A stretch of 64,000 nucleotides of DNA from Parathalassolituus penaei. GTDB taxonomy: Bacteria; Pseudomonadota; Gammaproteobacteria; Pseudomonadales; Oceanobacteraceae. The position numbers and the translations under genes are program-made. Location of the stretch: contig NZ_JAPNOA010000056.1 of NCBI RefSeq assembly GCF_026626885.1, positions 62,001-126,000 of the forward strand. Direction: 5' to 3'. The number at the start of each line of letters is the position of its first letter. Position 1 is the first letter of the stretch. The notes under the pieces are model-generated. The model was not told the origin of the DNA and searched no databases. It saw only the letters and a program-made list of their open reading frames with translations. Positions 1-8,599 of this stretch are shown here, one piece after another.

Positions 1-189
1 AAAGCCCGAACCGGTGCGTTGATTCAGACAGCTCAAATCCTTGGTTGCGCTGACGTTGGGAATGGCTACGAAGGCCGCCTGAGTCAGACTGCAGTGCAGC
101 AGCGTGGCCAGTACTATAAACAATTGGCAGGTGCTGCTGGTGAACAAGCGATGGCCAATAGCTACCCTTGTGCGTTTTGGAGAAGTCAT
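1..189 (-). CDS. Secreted protein, N-terminal fragment (runs off the left edge)
   Basis: Reading the minus strand from an ATG at 189 gives 63 codons open to the window edge. The start is MTSPKRTRVAIGHRLF, followed by a hydrophobic stretch (QLFIVLATLLHCSLTQA) and a likely signal peptidase site after TQA, so the product is probably exported. An AGGG-containing stretch lies just upstream of the ATG and could be the ribosome site. The mature part begins AFVAIPNVSATKDLSCLNQ and matches no family I recognise. The competing plus-strand frame at 19-318 has no signal-like or domain-like content. Only the N-terminus is visible, so no function is offered. Confidence 0.6.
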   Translation of the reverse strand, partial: MTSPKRTRVAIGHRLFTSSTCQLFIVLATLLHCSLTQAAFVAIPNVSATKDLSCLNQRTGSGF

Positions 190-295
190 GAATCCCTGTC
201 TCTGCCATGCGTTTACAGTGCGTTTACAATTGGTAAAGAGAATATCGGAAGTCAGATAATTTGTAGAGAGCCGTCTGCATGCTGGGTTTGTCAAA

Positions 296-1228
296 TTATT
301 CTTTTGACAGGATGGTAGAAAATCGAACTTGTGGATTGTTTACAAGATTTCCAATCACCATCAGCACGCCACCAGCCAGCAGAGTCCAGGCCAGCTGTTC
401 TGAGTAGAACAGCACACCGACCAGGGCCATCGCAGGCAAGCGCAGGTAATCCATGGTCATGATGCGGGCAACATCGCTGCCACGCATGGCGTTGGTCAGG
501 CAGTAATGGGCCAGCAAGGCTGACACACCAATCACACCAAGCCAGAACCATTGTGCGCCAACAGGCCACTGCCAGTTGGGGAGCGCCAGCAGGAATGCCA
601 GAGGCATCTGGATCAGGCACATGTAAAACACAATGGTGACGGAGCTGTCGGTGGCAGAAAGCGTTTTGGTGCCAATATGGGAAATGGCATACCCCACCGC
701 GGCTGCCAGCACAATCAGGGAGGCGCTGTCGAAACTGCCAGCGTCCGGTTGCACAATTACCCAGACTCCACAGATACCCATTAGCACAGCAATCAGTTTG
801 CGGGTGGTGATACGTTCGCCGAGGGTGAGTGCGGCAATCACGGTGGTCCAGATCGGCACGGTAAACTCCAGTGCAATTACCTGTGCCAGTGGTAACAGGC
901 CAATCCCCATAAACCAGCCGTACTGACCCGCCAGGTGAAAGAGGTTACGCACGGCGTGGGCCGTTGGGCGTTTGGTGAAAAACTGCTGACGCTGACCGGT
1001 TGCCAGCAGCAAGGTGCCGACCACTATCACACCGATCAGGCTGCGGAAAAACAGCGACAGCATGATGGGTAACTCGTGGCTTAACTCGCGCGCACCGGTG
1101 GCCATCAGGCAGAAAAAACTGATGGAACCAGCCATCCAGAAAATTGCGTTATTCAAGCGGTCTGATTCCTGTTTCTTATAATCGGGAAGGCTGCTGTGAT
1201 TCAGCCGGAAGTGGCCAGATATGGCCAT
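296..1228 (-). CDS. EamA/DMT-family membrane transporter
   Basis: A 310-residue inner-membrane protein with about ten hydrophobic segments arranged as two similar halves, as in the EamA (RhaT/YdcZ-like) drug/metabolite transporter superfamily. Members export metabolites or amino acids; the substrate cannot be read from sequence. The ATG at 1228 overlaps the end of the upstream DUF1232 gene by 28 bases and has AAGG close by. A TTG about 22 codons in, preceded by AGGA at good spacing and starting just before the first membrane segment (NNAIFWMAGSISFF), is a reasonable alternative start. Same strand as its upstream neighbour, so the two are probably co-transcribed. Confidence 0.85.
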   Translation of the reverse strand: MAISGHFRLNHSSLPDYKKQESDRLNNAIFWMAGSISFFCLMATGARELSHELPIMLSLFFRSLIGVIVVGTLLLATGQRQQFFTKRPTAHAVRNLFHLAGQYGWFMGIGLLPLAQVIALEFTVPIWTTVIAALTLGERITTRKLIAVLMGICGVWVIVQPDAGSFDSASLIVLAAAVGYAISHIGTKTLSATDSSVTIVFYMCLIQMPLAFLLALPNWQWPVGAQWFWLGVIGVSALLAHYCLTNAMRGSDVARIMTMDYLRLPAMALVGVLFYSEQLAWTLLAGGVLMVIGNLVNNPQVRFSTILSKE

Positions 1229-1596
1229 AAAACCTTGGCCAGTAGCAGGGCGGTTATGATCCAGAGAATCACAATCACCACCGCAGCACGTTTGTTCACC
1301 GGCTTGCTGCTGATCAGGGTGGCCTGTTGTCGGGCGCGTTCGATCACCTCTGGTGGTGTCATGCGGATCACCAGCCAGATCCCCACCGGTAGCAGGATGA
1401 CGTCATCGAGATAGCCCAGCACCGGGATAACATCCGGAATCAGGTCAATCGGACTGAGCGCATACGCTACCACCACAATCGCCAGCCAGCGGGTGAACAC
1501 CGGCATGCCGGGGTCGCGCAGGGCACAATACAGCATCAGGATTTGTTGCTTTAATGAGCGTGCCCACTGACGTAAACGGGCAGAGAAGGATATCAC
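1201..1596 (-). CDS. DUF1232 (YkvA-type) membrane protein
   Basis: Carries the DUF1232 signature AYALSPIDLIPDVIPVLGYL, about residues 45-65, in a membrane segment, followed by a second hydrophobic segment near the C-terminus (VVIVILWIITALLLAKVLWP). I chose the GTG at 1596 because GGGGAAA lies eight bases upstream and the protein then begins VISFSARLRQWARSLKQ, as family members do. The frame is open further upstream to an ATG at 1662, but that extension (MPPRRPACHNRG) looks non-native. Function of the family is unknown. It overlaps the start of the EamA transporter gene and is divergent from mrp. Confidence 0.85.
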   Translation of the reverse strand: MISFSARLRQWARSLKQQILMLYCALRDPGMPVFTRWLAIVVVAYALSPIDLIPDVIPVLGYLDDVILLPVGIWLVIRMTPPEVIERARQQATLISSKPVNKRAAVVIVILWIITALLLAKVLWPYLATSG

Positions 1597-1710
1597 AGGC
1601 AGTTTCCCCGGGATGGAACAGTGCAAACCGCGATTGTGGCAGGCTGGCCGCCTGGGCGGCAAGCGGCGTAAAATCCGCCACTAACACTTGTATGAACACG
1701 GGAGGTCAGA

Positions 1711-2805
1711 GTGACCCAACTTACCCGCAGCCTGGTCGAGCGCGCGCTGGCCGGTTATACCGATCCTTATCTGGAAACCGATCTGGTGACGGCGCAGGCC
1801 GTGCGTGACATCCGCATCAATGGCACTTCTGTGGCTGTTGATATCCAGCTGGATTACCCATCGGAATATCTGAAAAACGGCGTTGCCCAATTGCTGCAAA
1901 CCGCTGTTGAGAATCTGGATGGTTGCAGTGCTGCCATCGTGAATATCCAGTGGGAAGTTGCTCCGCACAAAAGTCACGAAGGTGGCGAAGCACTGGCTGG
2001 TGTTAAAAACGTGATTGCGGTGGCCTCCGGCAAAGGCGGCGTGGGCAAGTCCACGACTACCGTGAACCTGGCGCTGGCGCTGGCGCGTGATGGTGCCCGC
2101 GTGGGCCTGCTGGATGCCGATATTTATGGCCCGAGTCAGGGCATCATGCTGGGCGTGGCCGATGGGACCCGTCCTCAGACCATTGATAACAAGTGGTTTG
2201 TGCCAATCGAAGCGCATGGTGTGAAAAGTATGTCGATGGCCTATCTGGTCACCGAAGACACTCCTATGGTGTGGCGTGGCCCGATGGTCGCTGGGGCGCT
2301 GATGCAGATCATGAGCCAGACCGCCTGGGGTGAACTGGATTACCTGCTGATCGATATGCCGCCAGGCACTGGTGATATCCAGCTGACCCTGAGTCAAAAA
2401 TTCCCGGTATCCGGTTCTGTTATTGTCACCACTCCACAGGACATCGCCCTGGCGGACGCCAAAAAAGGCGTAGAGATGTTCCGTAAAGTGGGCATTCCGG
2501 TGCTGGGGATTATCGAAAACATGAGCATGCACATCTGCTCCAGCTGTGGTCATGCCGAACACATCTTTGGTGAAGATGGTGGTGAACGTCTGGCCAAGGC
2601 TTATCAGACCCGGGTTCTGGGGTCACTGCCGCTGGCGAAATACATTCGTGAGCAGTCCGATGCTGGTACGCCTGTGGTGGCAGCGGATGACAGTTCTGAA
2701 GTGGCGATGATGTACCGTCACGCTGCGCGCCGGATGGCTGTTGAACTGGCGCGTGGTGGTAAAGCCGCCGACAGTATGCCAGTGATCGAAGTATCGGATG
2801 ATTAA
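1711..2805 (+). CDS. apbC: Mrp/ApbC iron-sulfur cluster carrier ATPase
   Basis: A 364-residue cytoplasmic P-loop ATPase that binds and transfers Fe-S clusters to apoproteins. Residues about 5-85 form the MIP18/DUF59 domain. The deviant Walker A motif GKGGVGKSTT is at about 107-116, and the cluster-binding pair CSSC is at about 276-279. These are the standard features of the NBP35/Mrp family, and length is normal. The start is a GTG with an excellent GGAGGT site just upstream (1701-1706). It is transcribed alone, divergent from the DUF1232 gene, and followed by a hairpin-rich 235-base gap. Confidence 0.96.
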   Translation: MTQLTRSLVERALAGYTDPYLETDLVTAQAVRDIRINGTSVAVDIQLDYPSEYLKNGVAQLLQTAVENLDGCSAAIVNIQWEVAPHKSHEGGEALAGVKNVIAVASGKGGVGKSTTTVNLALALARDGARVGLLDADIYGPSQGIMLGVADGTRPQTIDNKWFVPIEAHGVKSMSMAYLVTEDTPMVWRGPMVAGALMQIMSQTAWGELDYLLIDMPPGTGDIQLTLSQKFPVSGSVIVTTPQDIALADAKKGVEMFRKVGIPVLGIIENMSMHICSSCGHAEHIFGEDGGERLAKAYQTRVLGSLPLAKYIREQSDAGTPVVAADDSSEVAMMYRHAARRMAVELARGGKAADSMPVIEVSDD

Positions 2806-3040
2806 GCGGACGATAAGTCCTGAGGAAAGCTGTCGTTGGCAGTAGTAGGCCCCCTGCGAAGTTCAGCCAGGCTGAACGGGCAGGGGATCTGATCGAGAAG
2901 CTGGAATCCAGAGCTTCTCTCCCGTCTTCCCGATCTGCATTTATCGGGACTCGCGGTTTGTTGATACCCGGTACAAACCGGGTATCGGCTTACAGACTAT
3001 CCCGCAATTGTTACAGGTTTTGTCTGTCGCTATAACAAGC
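2806..3040 (+). other. Hairpin-rich intergenic region, possible structured RNA
   Basis: Three separate perfect inverted repeats lie in 235 non-coding bases. CCCCTGC (2851) pairs with GCAGGGG (2880) and encloses GTTCAGCC/GGCTGAAC. GAGAAGCT (2895) pairs with AGCTTCTC (2912). GATACCCGGT (2963) pairs with ACCGGGTATC (2977). None is followed by a clean T-run, so these are not plain terminators. It could be the 3' untranslated structure of mrp, a small RNA or a processed repeat. No known RNA family is recognised. Confidence 0.35.
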
Positions 3041-3643
3041 TTAGCCTGCAATCAGCTTTTTGGTAATTTCGGCAACGTGTTTGCCCTGGTAACGGGCGAT
3101 CGCCAGTTCCTTGTCGGAAGGCTGACGGCTGCCATCACCACCGGCCAGAGTGCCGGCACCGTATGGAGAACCACCACGTGGTTCAGATACGTCGAACATT
3201 TCCGGGATACCGTAAGGCACGCCAACCACAACCATACCGTGGTGGAACAGGGTGTTGTGGAAGGAAGTGATGGTGGTTTCGTTACCAGCACCGGTACCAG
3301 TGCTGGTGAATACGGAGCCAACTTTACCTTGCAGAGCGCCTTTCACCCACAGACCACCAGTCTGGTCGAGGAAGTTGCGCATCTGGCTGGCCATGTTGCC
3401 GAAACGGGTCGGGGTACCAAAAATGATGGCATCGTACAGAGCCAGCTCATCCGGACGGGCGATATCAGCTTCCTGATCCAGTTTTACACCGGCACCACGA
3501 GCCACGTCTTCCGGCATCAGCTCAGGAACACGCTTGATGAATACTTCAGTACCTTCAACTGACGCAGCGCCTTCAGCGATGGTTTTGGACATGGTTTCGA
3601 TATGGCCGTAAGAGGAATAGTACAGAACCAGAATCTTGCTCAT
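3041..3643 (-). CDS. wrbA: WrbA-type NAD(P)H:quinone oxidoreductase
   Basis: A 200-residue flavodoxin-fold enzyme that reduces quinones by two electrons using NAD(P)H and FMN, thought to protect against semiquinone and oxidative stress. The N-terminus [20 protein letters not shown] contains the FMN phosphate-binding loop. Internal signatures [20 protein letters not shown] and GSPYGAGT are typical of WrbA. I start it at 3643, where GGAGAG lies upstream; the frame stays open for 50 more codons to 3793, but that part is unrelated to the family. Transcribed alone, convergent with mrp. Confidence 0.95.
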   Translation of the reverse strand: MSKILVLYYSSYGHIETMSKTIAEGAASVEGTEVFIKRVPELMPEDVARGAGVKLDQEADIARPDELALYDAIIFGTPTRFGNMASQMRNFLDQTGGLWVKGALQGKVGSVFTSTGTGAGNETTITSFHNTLFHHGMVVVGVPYGIPEMFDVSEPRGGSPYGAGTLAGGDGSRQPSDKELAIARYQGKHVAEITKKLIAG

Positions 3644-3829
3644 TTCAACTCTCCATGGTGGGCAGCAAACCTTGCAGGTGCTGCGTAGTAGGCATTGGAT
3701 GGAGAAATTGTTACCCAGAAACGGGTTCGGAAAAATGGCAAAAAACAGCGCAAACTGTTCGAGAAAATGAAACAAACGAACAGTGAATGCCACGGTCGTT
3801 GCTGAAAAACGCGTTGCTGATGTGACTAT

Positions 3830-4408
3830 TCAGTCGTGGTTGAACCAGGTGCGTTGCATGGCGTCGAGCACTTTGTTTGGGTAAACGGTACGGCCGAGGC
3901 TGCCGTTGTAGCGGGCTAGGGCGCGTATCCAGTTGCCGTGTTCGATGTCCATGTAGTGACGAAGAATGGTGCAGCCGTAACGCAGGTTGGTGCGGGTGCG
4001 AATGAGGTTGTCTTCCGGGCGGCCAATTTCGCGAACCCAGAACGGCATGATCTGCATGAATCCCTGGGCACCGACCCGGGACACGGCAAAACGGTCGAAA
4101 TTGCTTTCAACCTGAATCACCGCCAGAACCAGTTCTGGCGGCAGATTGGCGCGGGTGGCTTCCTGATGCACCAGGCGCAGGAATTCCAACCGCTCCTGCT
4201 CGTCGTCCATCCGCCGTTGCAGGCGGCCGGACATGTCCAGCAGCCAGACTTCAGCTTCAAAACGATCTGCAAACGAATCAGCGCTGCCGACGGCATCCAT
4301 TAATGCCGCGCGCAGTTCAGGCGTAACCGCCTGACCGGCGTCGTCCTGTTGCCCCCACACCTGCAGTGACAGGGGCAGCAGAAGGATCAGCAGCAGACGT
4401 TTCAGCAC
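3830..4408 (-). CDS. Lytic transglycosylase, SLT domain
   Basis: A 192-residue exported muramidase-like enzyme that cleaves the glycan strand of peptidoglycan with 1,6-anhydro ring formation. A signal peptide covers about residues 1-19 ([19 protein letters not shown]). The SLT domain follows, with the catalytic glutamate in VIQVESNFD at about residue 101, then [11 protein letters not shown] and ALARYNGS, all standard. It is a small member, resembling MltE or the transglycosylases encoded beside proS in pseudomonads. Its ATG overlaps the proS stop (ATGCTGA), so translation is probably coupled to proS. Confidence 0.93.
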   Translation of the reverse strand: MLKRLLLILLLPLSLQVWGQQDDAGQAVTPELRAALMDAVGSADSFADRFEAEVWLLDMSGRLQRRMDDEQERLEFLRLVHQEATRANLPPELVLAVIQVESNFDRFAVSRVGAQGFMQIMPFWVREIGRPEDNLIRTRTNLRYGCTILRHYMDIEHGNWIRALARYNGSLGRTVYPNKVLDAMQRTWFNHD

Positions 4409-6132
4409 TGAATGGCGCCCTTCAGGAATTCAACCACGTCAGCCACGTTGATGTTCTGCACATCACCGCCACGACGAGCCTTGTATTCCATTTGACCGAC
4501 TTCCAGACCACGATCAGAAATCACCAGGCGGTGTGGAATCCCCATCAGTTCCAGGTCTGCAAACTTCACACCGTTGCTGGTTTTCTTGTCGCGGTCGTCG
4601 ACAAATACTTCGATGCCCGCCGCTACCAGTTCGGCGTACAGTTTTTCCGTGGCCTGTTGTACTGCTTCAGACTTTTGCAGGTTCATTGGCACAATCCCTA
4701 CGTGGAACGGTGCAATGGAATCCGGCCAGATAATGCCGTTTTCATCGTGGTTCTGTTCAATTGCAGCGGCAACCACACGGCTGACACCGATACCGTAACA
4801 GCCCATAACCATGGTGCGGTCTTTGCCGTTTTCATCCAGTACGGTGGCTTTCATGGCGGCGGAGTACTTGGTACCCAGCTGGAAGATGTGGCCCACTTCG
4901 ATACCGCGTTTGATTTCGATGGTGCCTTTGCCACATGGGCTTGGGTCGCCAGCAACCACGTTACGCAGGTCGGCTACTTCTGGTTCTGGCAGGTCACGGC
5001 CCCAGTTGATACCGAAGTGGTGTTTGCCATCAACGTTGGCACCACCCACGAAGTCGCTGCACAGCATTACCGCGCGGTCCGCGATGATACGCATGTTCAG
5101 ACCAACCGGGCCGATGGAGCCCGCGCCTGCGCCGATCACCGGACGCATTTCATCTTCGCTGGCGAATTGCAGTGGTGAACCAACGCCAGGGATTTTCTCG
5201 GCCTTGATTTCGTTCAGCTCGTGGTCACCACGAACCAGCAGAGCCACCAGGCCGTATTGGCCTTTTTCGTCCGGAGCGCCACGTACCACCAGAGTTTTGA
5301 TGGTTTTTTCGATGGCAACACCGTGGTTTTCAACCAGGTCCGCAATGGTGTGGGCGTTTGGCGTATCAACCACCGACAGTTCCATCGTTGGCGCGGCACG
5401 TTCACCGGCTGGCGCCAGAGCTTCGGCCAGTTCAACGTTGGCGGCGTAATCGCTTTCGGTCGAGAAGGCAATATCGTCTTCACCGGAATCGGCCAGAACG
5501 TGGAATTCGTGCGACTTGGCACCACCGATGGAACCGGTGTCAGCCAGTACCGGACGGAAGTTCAGACCCAGACGGTTGAACACGTTGCAGTAGGCCTGAT
5601 GCATCTTGTCGTAGGTTTCTTGCAGGCTCTCTTCATTAATGTGGAAGGAGTAGGCGTCCTTCATAATGAATTCACGAGCACGCATCACACCAAAACGTGG
5701 ACGGGTTTCGTCACGGAATTTGGTCTGGATCTGGTACAGGTTCAGCGGCAGCTGACGGTAGCTGCTGATGTTGTTACGAGCCAGATCGGTGATCACTTCT
5801 TCGTGGGTTGGGCCAATACAGAAGTTACGCTCGTGACGGTCCTTGATACGCAGCAGCTCGCCACCGTACTGGAACCAGCGGCCGGTTTCTTCCCACAGCT
5901 CAGCAGGCTGAACGGCAGGCATCAGAACTTCCTGGGCACCGGCACGGTTCATTTCTTCACGAACGATGGTCTCAATCTTGCGCAGGGTACGCAGACCCAG
6001 CGGCAGCCAGGTGTACAGGCCTGCTGCCAGCTTGCGGATCATGCCCGCACGCAGCATCAGCTGGTGGCTGACCACCACGGCATCTGCAGGAGTTTCTTTT
6101 TCAGTTGCGAGTAAAAATTCGGTAGCGCGCAT
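4402..6132 (-). CDS. proS: Prolyl-tRNA synthetase, bacterial type
   Basis: A 576-residue class II aminoacyl-tRNA synthetase charging tRNA-Pro. Motif 2 is visible in [21 protein letters not shown]. The editing (YbaK-like) insertion sits between motifs 2 and 3, motif 3 is in [13 protein letters not shown], and the anticodon-binding domain is C-terminal ([19 protein letters not shown]). The start is placed at the ATG at 6132, giving [18 protein letters not shown] as in E. coli ProS. The frame is open 32 codons further upstream, but that part is not conserved. Its stop overlaps the transglycosylase start by 7 bases. Confidence 0.97.
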   Translation of the reverse strand: MRATEFLLATEKETPADAVVVSHQLMLRAGMIRKLAAGLYTWLPLGLRTLRKIETIVREEMNRAGAQEVLMPAVQPAELWEETGRWFQYGGELLRIKDRHERNFCIGPTHEEVITDLARNNISSYRQLPLNLYQIQTKFRDETRPRFGVMRAREFIMKDAYSFHINEESLQETYDKMHQAYCNVFNRLGLNFRPVLADTGSIGGAKSHEFHVLADSGEDDIAFSTESDYAANVELAEALAPAGERAAPTMELSVVDTPNAHTIADLVENHGVAIEKTIKTLVVRGAPDEKGQYGLVALLVRGDHELNEIKAEKIPGVGSPLQFASEDEMRPVIGAGAGSIGPVGLNMRIIADRAVMLCSDFVGGANVDGKHHFGINWGRDLPEPEVADLRNVVAGDPSPCGKGTIEIKRGIEVGHIFQLGTKYSAAMKATVLDENGKDRTMVMGCYGIGVSRVVAAAIEQNHDENGIIWPDSIAPFHVGIVPMNLQKSEAVQQATEKLYAELVAAGIEVFVDDRDKKTSNGVKFADLELMGIPHRLVISDRGLEVGQMEYKARRGGDVQNINVADVVEFLKGAIQC

Positions 6133-6364
6133 AGTGGGAGCCGATTTCCGCTTGATGACTTGAATAAACGCGCCTGATTCTACGTTCACCGGCGGCTTGC
6201 GGCAATTTACCTGCACATTTACCTGCATTTGAAATGACGTATCCCGTAGATTCAGTGTCCCGTGATTTTTGCCGGGAGGAGTATTGGGCCTTTACCCCCC
6301 CTGTGACATACTCTCGGCGCCCATTCGGGTAATCCCGATCAACTTCCAAAGGTGCGCAGAGGAT

Positions 6365-7015
6365 ATGGCAACAAACCGGGCTGATTCCCTTCCCGAGTTT
6401 CAGATAGTGAATGCTGCTGAATTGCCAGTATCGGAAGCTTGCCTGCGCAATCGCCAGCCGATTGTTGACGTGCTGGCCACAGAGCTGCCGGGACGTGCCG
6501 TGGTGCTGGAACTCGCCAGTGGCACCGGCCAACATGCGGAATTTATTACCGAACAGCTGCCACACCTGACCTGGCAAGCTTCTGAAGTTGCCAATCGTAT
6601 GGGCGTCTTGAACGCCCGTCGCCTGCAGAGTCATCGAGATAACTTCCTGCCACCGCTGGTGCTCGATGTGGGGCAGGACTTGTGGCCGGTCAAACAGGTC
6701 GATGCCGTGTTTGCCGCCAATCTGGTGCATTGCCTCGACTGGCCGCATGTGCGCGCCATGTTATACGGCGTTGGCCGGGTGTTGCGTCTGGGTGGTCTGG
6801 CGCTGTTTTATGGTCCGTACAATTACAATGGTGAGTTCACCAGTGACGGCAACCGTGCGCTGGATGCCTGGGTGCGTCAGGAGTTTCATCCGAACGCTGG
6901 TCTCAAGGACTTTGAACAAATGGTTCTGGCAGCCCGTCGTGAAAAACTGCGTCTTCTAAAAGACGTCGCCATGCCTGCTAACAACCGTATGCTGGTGTTT
7001 CGCAAGTACCAGTAA
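6365..7015 (+). CDS. DUF938-family SAM-dependent methyltransferase
   Basis: A 216-residue cytoplasmic Rossmann-fold protein. The SAM-binding glycine motif VLELASGTGQHAEF is at about 45-58, and the family signatures NLVHCLDWPHVRAML and LALFYGPYNYNGEFTSD follow. DUF938 proteins are predicted methyltransferases without an established substrate. The start is the ATG at 6365, preceded by AAGGTG and AGAGGA; the frame opens at 6269 but the extra 32 residues are not family-like. It is divergent from proS. The dispersed repeat begins 62 bases after its stop. Confidence 0.88.
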   Translation: MATNRADSLPEFQIVNAAELPVSEACLRNRQPIVDVLATELPGRAVVLELASGTGQHAEFITEQLPHLTWQASEVANRMGVLNARRLQSHRDNFLPPLVLDVGQDLWPVKQVDAVFAANLVHCLDWPHVRAMLYGVGRVLRLGGLALFYGPYNYNGEFTSDGNRALDAWVRQEFHPNAGLKDFEQMVLAARREKLRLLKDVAMPANNRMLVFRKYQ

Positions 7016-7077
7016 ACCGGCACTGCTCCGTTTATTACTCATTTATTGTTTGTTGTTCTCTGGCTGGATGGTTACGC

Positions 7078-7109
7078 GGCTTGTTAATTCGCTACGTGGC
7101 TTGTTAATT
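7078..7109 (+). repeat. Doubled left-end motif of the dispersed repeat
   Basis: GGCTTGTTAATT, the left boundary of every copy of the dispersed repeat, occurs twice in tandem here (7078 and 7098). Only the second is followed by the repeat body. This looks like a partial duplication or the scar of a second insertion. Confidence 0.7.
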
Positions 7110-7361
7110 GGCGAGGCTGCTTGCCCTCTTGGGGGATCTTGTCCCCCGGCCGGGCGGGCCTCCCCCTGCTTTTGCCCGACTGGGCTCGTTTCTCCGGTAT
7201 TCCCCGACAACGGCTGATCGACCCCGGCCCGATGGCACATCCCTGTGCCCTGTCTATTGGTAAAAATAGGGCCTTGCGGGGCATCCATGCCCCGGCTGGG
7301 TCGGCCGTTGCGGTGAATCCCGGCTCGCCCAGATGGGCATTTTGCAGCCAGCTGCGCTGGG
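7098..7361 (+). repeat. Dispersed GC-rich structured repeat, copy A
   Basis: First of four copies of an element of about 250 bases, bounded on the left by GGCTTGTTAATT and on the right by CCAGCTGCGCTGGG. It differs from copy B mainly by an insertion of about 15-20 bases near 7243-7266 (CTGTCTATTGGTAAAAATAG). The body contains several perfect hairpins described under copy B. It contains no transposase and no credible gene. It lies downstream of the DUF938 gene in the same orientation. Confidence 0.9.
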
Positions 7362-7416
7362 CGAAATCGGTGTTGATTGATACTGTTCGTCTGGCGTCCG
7401 ACGTCCGGTGGCTCTC

Positions 7417-7667
7417 GGCTTGTTAATTGGCCAGGCTGCTTGCCCTCTTGGGGGACCTTGTCCCCCGGCCGGGCGGGCCTCCCCCTGCTTTTGCCCGACT
7501 GGGCTCGTTTCTCCGATATTCACCGACAACGGCTATTCGACCCCGGCCCGATGGCACATCCCTGTGCCAACGGGCCTTGCGGGGCATCCATGCCCCGGCT
7601 GGGTCGGCCGTTGCGGTGAATCCCGGCTCGCCCAGATGGGCAATTAACGGTGGCCAGCTGCGCTGGG
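7417..7667 (+). repeat. Dispersed GC-rich structured repeat, copy B
   Basis: A 251-base copy in tandem with copy A, 55 bases downstream. Visible pairing: GGGGGAC/GTCCCCC (7450-7466); GGCACA/TGTGCC around 7554-7569; GGGGCAT/ATGCCCC (7581-7596); and a long-range stem of ATTCACCGACAACGGC (7518-7533) with GCCGTTGCGGTGAAT (7607-7621) that encloses the middle two. GTTAATTG near the left end is complementary to CAATTAAC near the right end (7641-7648). The whole can fold into one branched structure. Confidence 0.9.
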
Positions 7668-7700
7668 TGAAATCGTTTCAATTTGATGCTCTGTTGTAGT

Positions 7701-7718
7701 GTGGGCATTTATGCCCAC
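7701..7718. repeat. Perfect 8-bp hairpin beside the heptamer array
   Basis: GTGGGCAT and ATGCCCAC form a perfect inverted repeat with a two-base centre, between repeat copy B and the heptamer array. No T-run follows. Confidence 0.6.
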
Positions 7719-7725
7719 AAGATCG

Positions 7726-7802
7726 CACCCGACACCCGACACCCGACACCCGACACCCGACACCCGACACCCGACACCCGACACCCGACACCCGACACCC
7801 GA
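7726..7802 (+). repeat. Tandem heptamer array, 11 copies of CACCCGA
   Basis: Eleven perfect head-to-tail copies of the 7-base unit CACCCGA. A sister array of CGCCCGA lies at 54479-54534, also just downstream of a dispersed-repeat copy. A degenerate pair CGTCCGA/CGTCCGG precedes copy B at 7395-7408. The 7-base unit leaves all frames open and makes a spurious minus-strand ORF with a seven-residue repeat; I do not call it a gene. Confidence 0.95.
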
Positions 7803-7914
7803 CGTCTACTCGGTGCAATCCGGTATTTGACTTATCGGCATGATGGACAACTGTCCGGTTATTTCGTCTCTGTAATCTCCCTGTATTTGAAGTGGTTATA
7901 GCCGTCGGACTATC

Positions 7915-8580
7915 ATGATGGTTATGACCATATCTGATTCTCCTCCCAAGCGGCGTGGCCGCCCCCCGAAAGCCCGGATTTCCGATGAGGACAGCCGTGC
8001 GCTGTTGTTGCGCGCCGGTCTCGAAATTCTGACCGAAAAAGGCTTCAGTGCCAGCGGTCTTGATGAAATCCTCAAACGTGTTGGCGTTCCCAAAGGTTCG
8101 TTTTATCACTACTTCGATAGCAAGGAAGCCTTTGGGCTGGCGCTGATCGAAGAATATGGACGCTATTTTGCGGCCAAGCTGGAGCGCCATTTTAGCAATC
8201 AGGCCTTGCCTCCTTTGGCGCGGATTCAGGCCTTTGCGGATGATGCCGAACAGGGCATGGCGCGCTTTGAATGGCGGCGTGGGTGTCTGATTGGCAATCT
8301 CGGTCAGGAAGTAGCGGCCTTGCCTGCCAGTTTTCGCAGTTTGCTGCAGGACACCTTCGGCGATTGGCAAAAGCGCCTGGCGATCTGTCTTGAGCAGGCG
8401 GTGGAGGTTGGGGAGTTGGCATTACATACCGATTGTCAGGCTCTGGCCAGCTGGTTCTGGACTGGTTGGGAGGGTGCGGTTTTACAGGCGCGTTTGCAGG
8501 AAAGCAGTGCTCCCTTGCAGCAGTTCGTAAGTCTGTATCTGCAAGCCTTGCCACGTCAGACCCTTCAGGCTGAGCAATAA
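7915..8580 (+). CDS. TetR/AcrR-family transcriptional regulator
   Basis: A 221-residue DNA-binding repressor. The N-terminal helix-turn-helix domain spans about residues 25-75 (GLDEILKRVGVPKGSFYHYFDSKEAF). The C-terminal ligand domain contains RRGCLIGNLGQEVAALPASFR, which resembles the NemR/AcuR-type branch. The basic stretch PPKRRGRPPKAR precedes the HTH. Three ATGs lie at 7915, 7918 and 7924, none with a good ribosome site, so the exact start is uncertain. It is convergent with the export operon 8597-11620, a plausible but unproven target. Confidence 0.9.
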   Translation: MMVMTISDSPPKRRGRPPKARISDEDSRALLLRAGLEILTEKGFSASGLDEILKRVGVPKGSFYHYFDSKEAFGLALIEEYGRYFAAKLERHFSNQALPPLARIQAFADDAEQGMARFEWRRGCLIGNLGQEVAALPASFRSLLQDTFGDWQKRLAICLEQAVEVGELALHTDCQALASWFWTGWEGAVLQARLQESSAPLQQFVSLYLQALPRQTLQAEQ

Positions 8581-8599
8581 ACCGGCGCGGGCCGGTTTA
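8578..8599. terminator. Bidirectional terminator between tetR and the ABC operon
   Basis: TAAACCGGC and GCCGGTTTA pair perfectly over 9 bp around a GCGG loop. A/T-rich flanks on both sides suit both convergent genes. The hairpin overlaps the tetR stop codon and the last bases of the permease gene. Confidence 0.7.

Noticed and set aside
19-318. Plus-strand ORF at the left edge
   Set aside because: No domain or ribosome site; the minus-strand frame over the same bases has a clear signal peptide.
7726-7802. CRISPR-like array
   Set aside because: Seven-base units without spacers; no cas gene nearby.
7678-8370. Minus-strand ORF with a seven-residue repeat (VGCRVSG)
   Set aside because: The repeat is only the translated heptamer array, and the rest is antisense to tetR.
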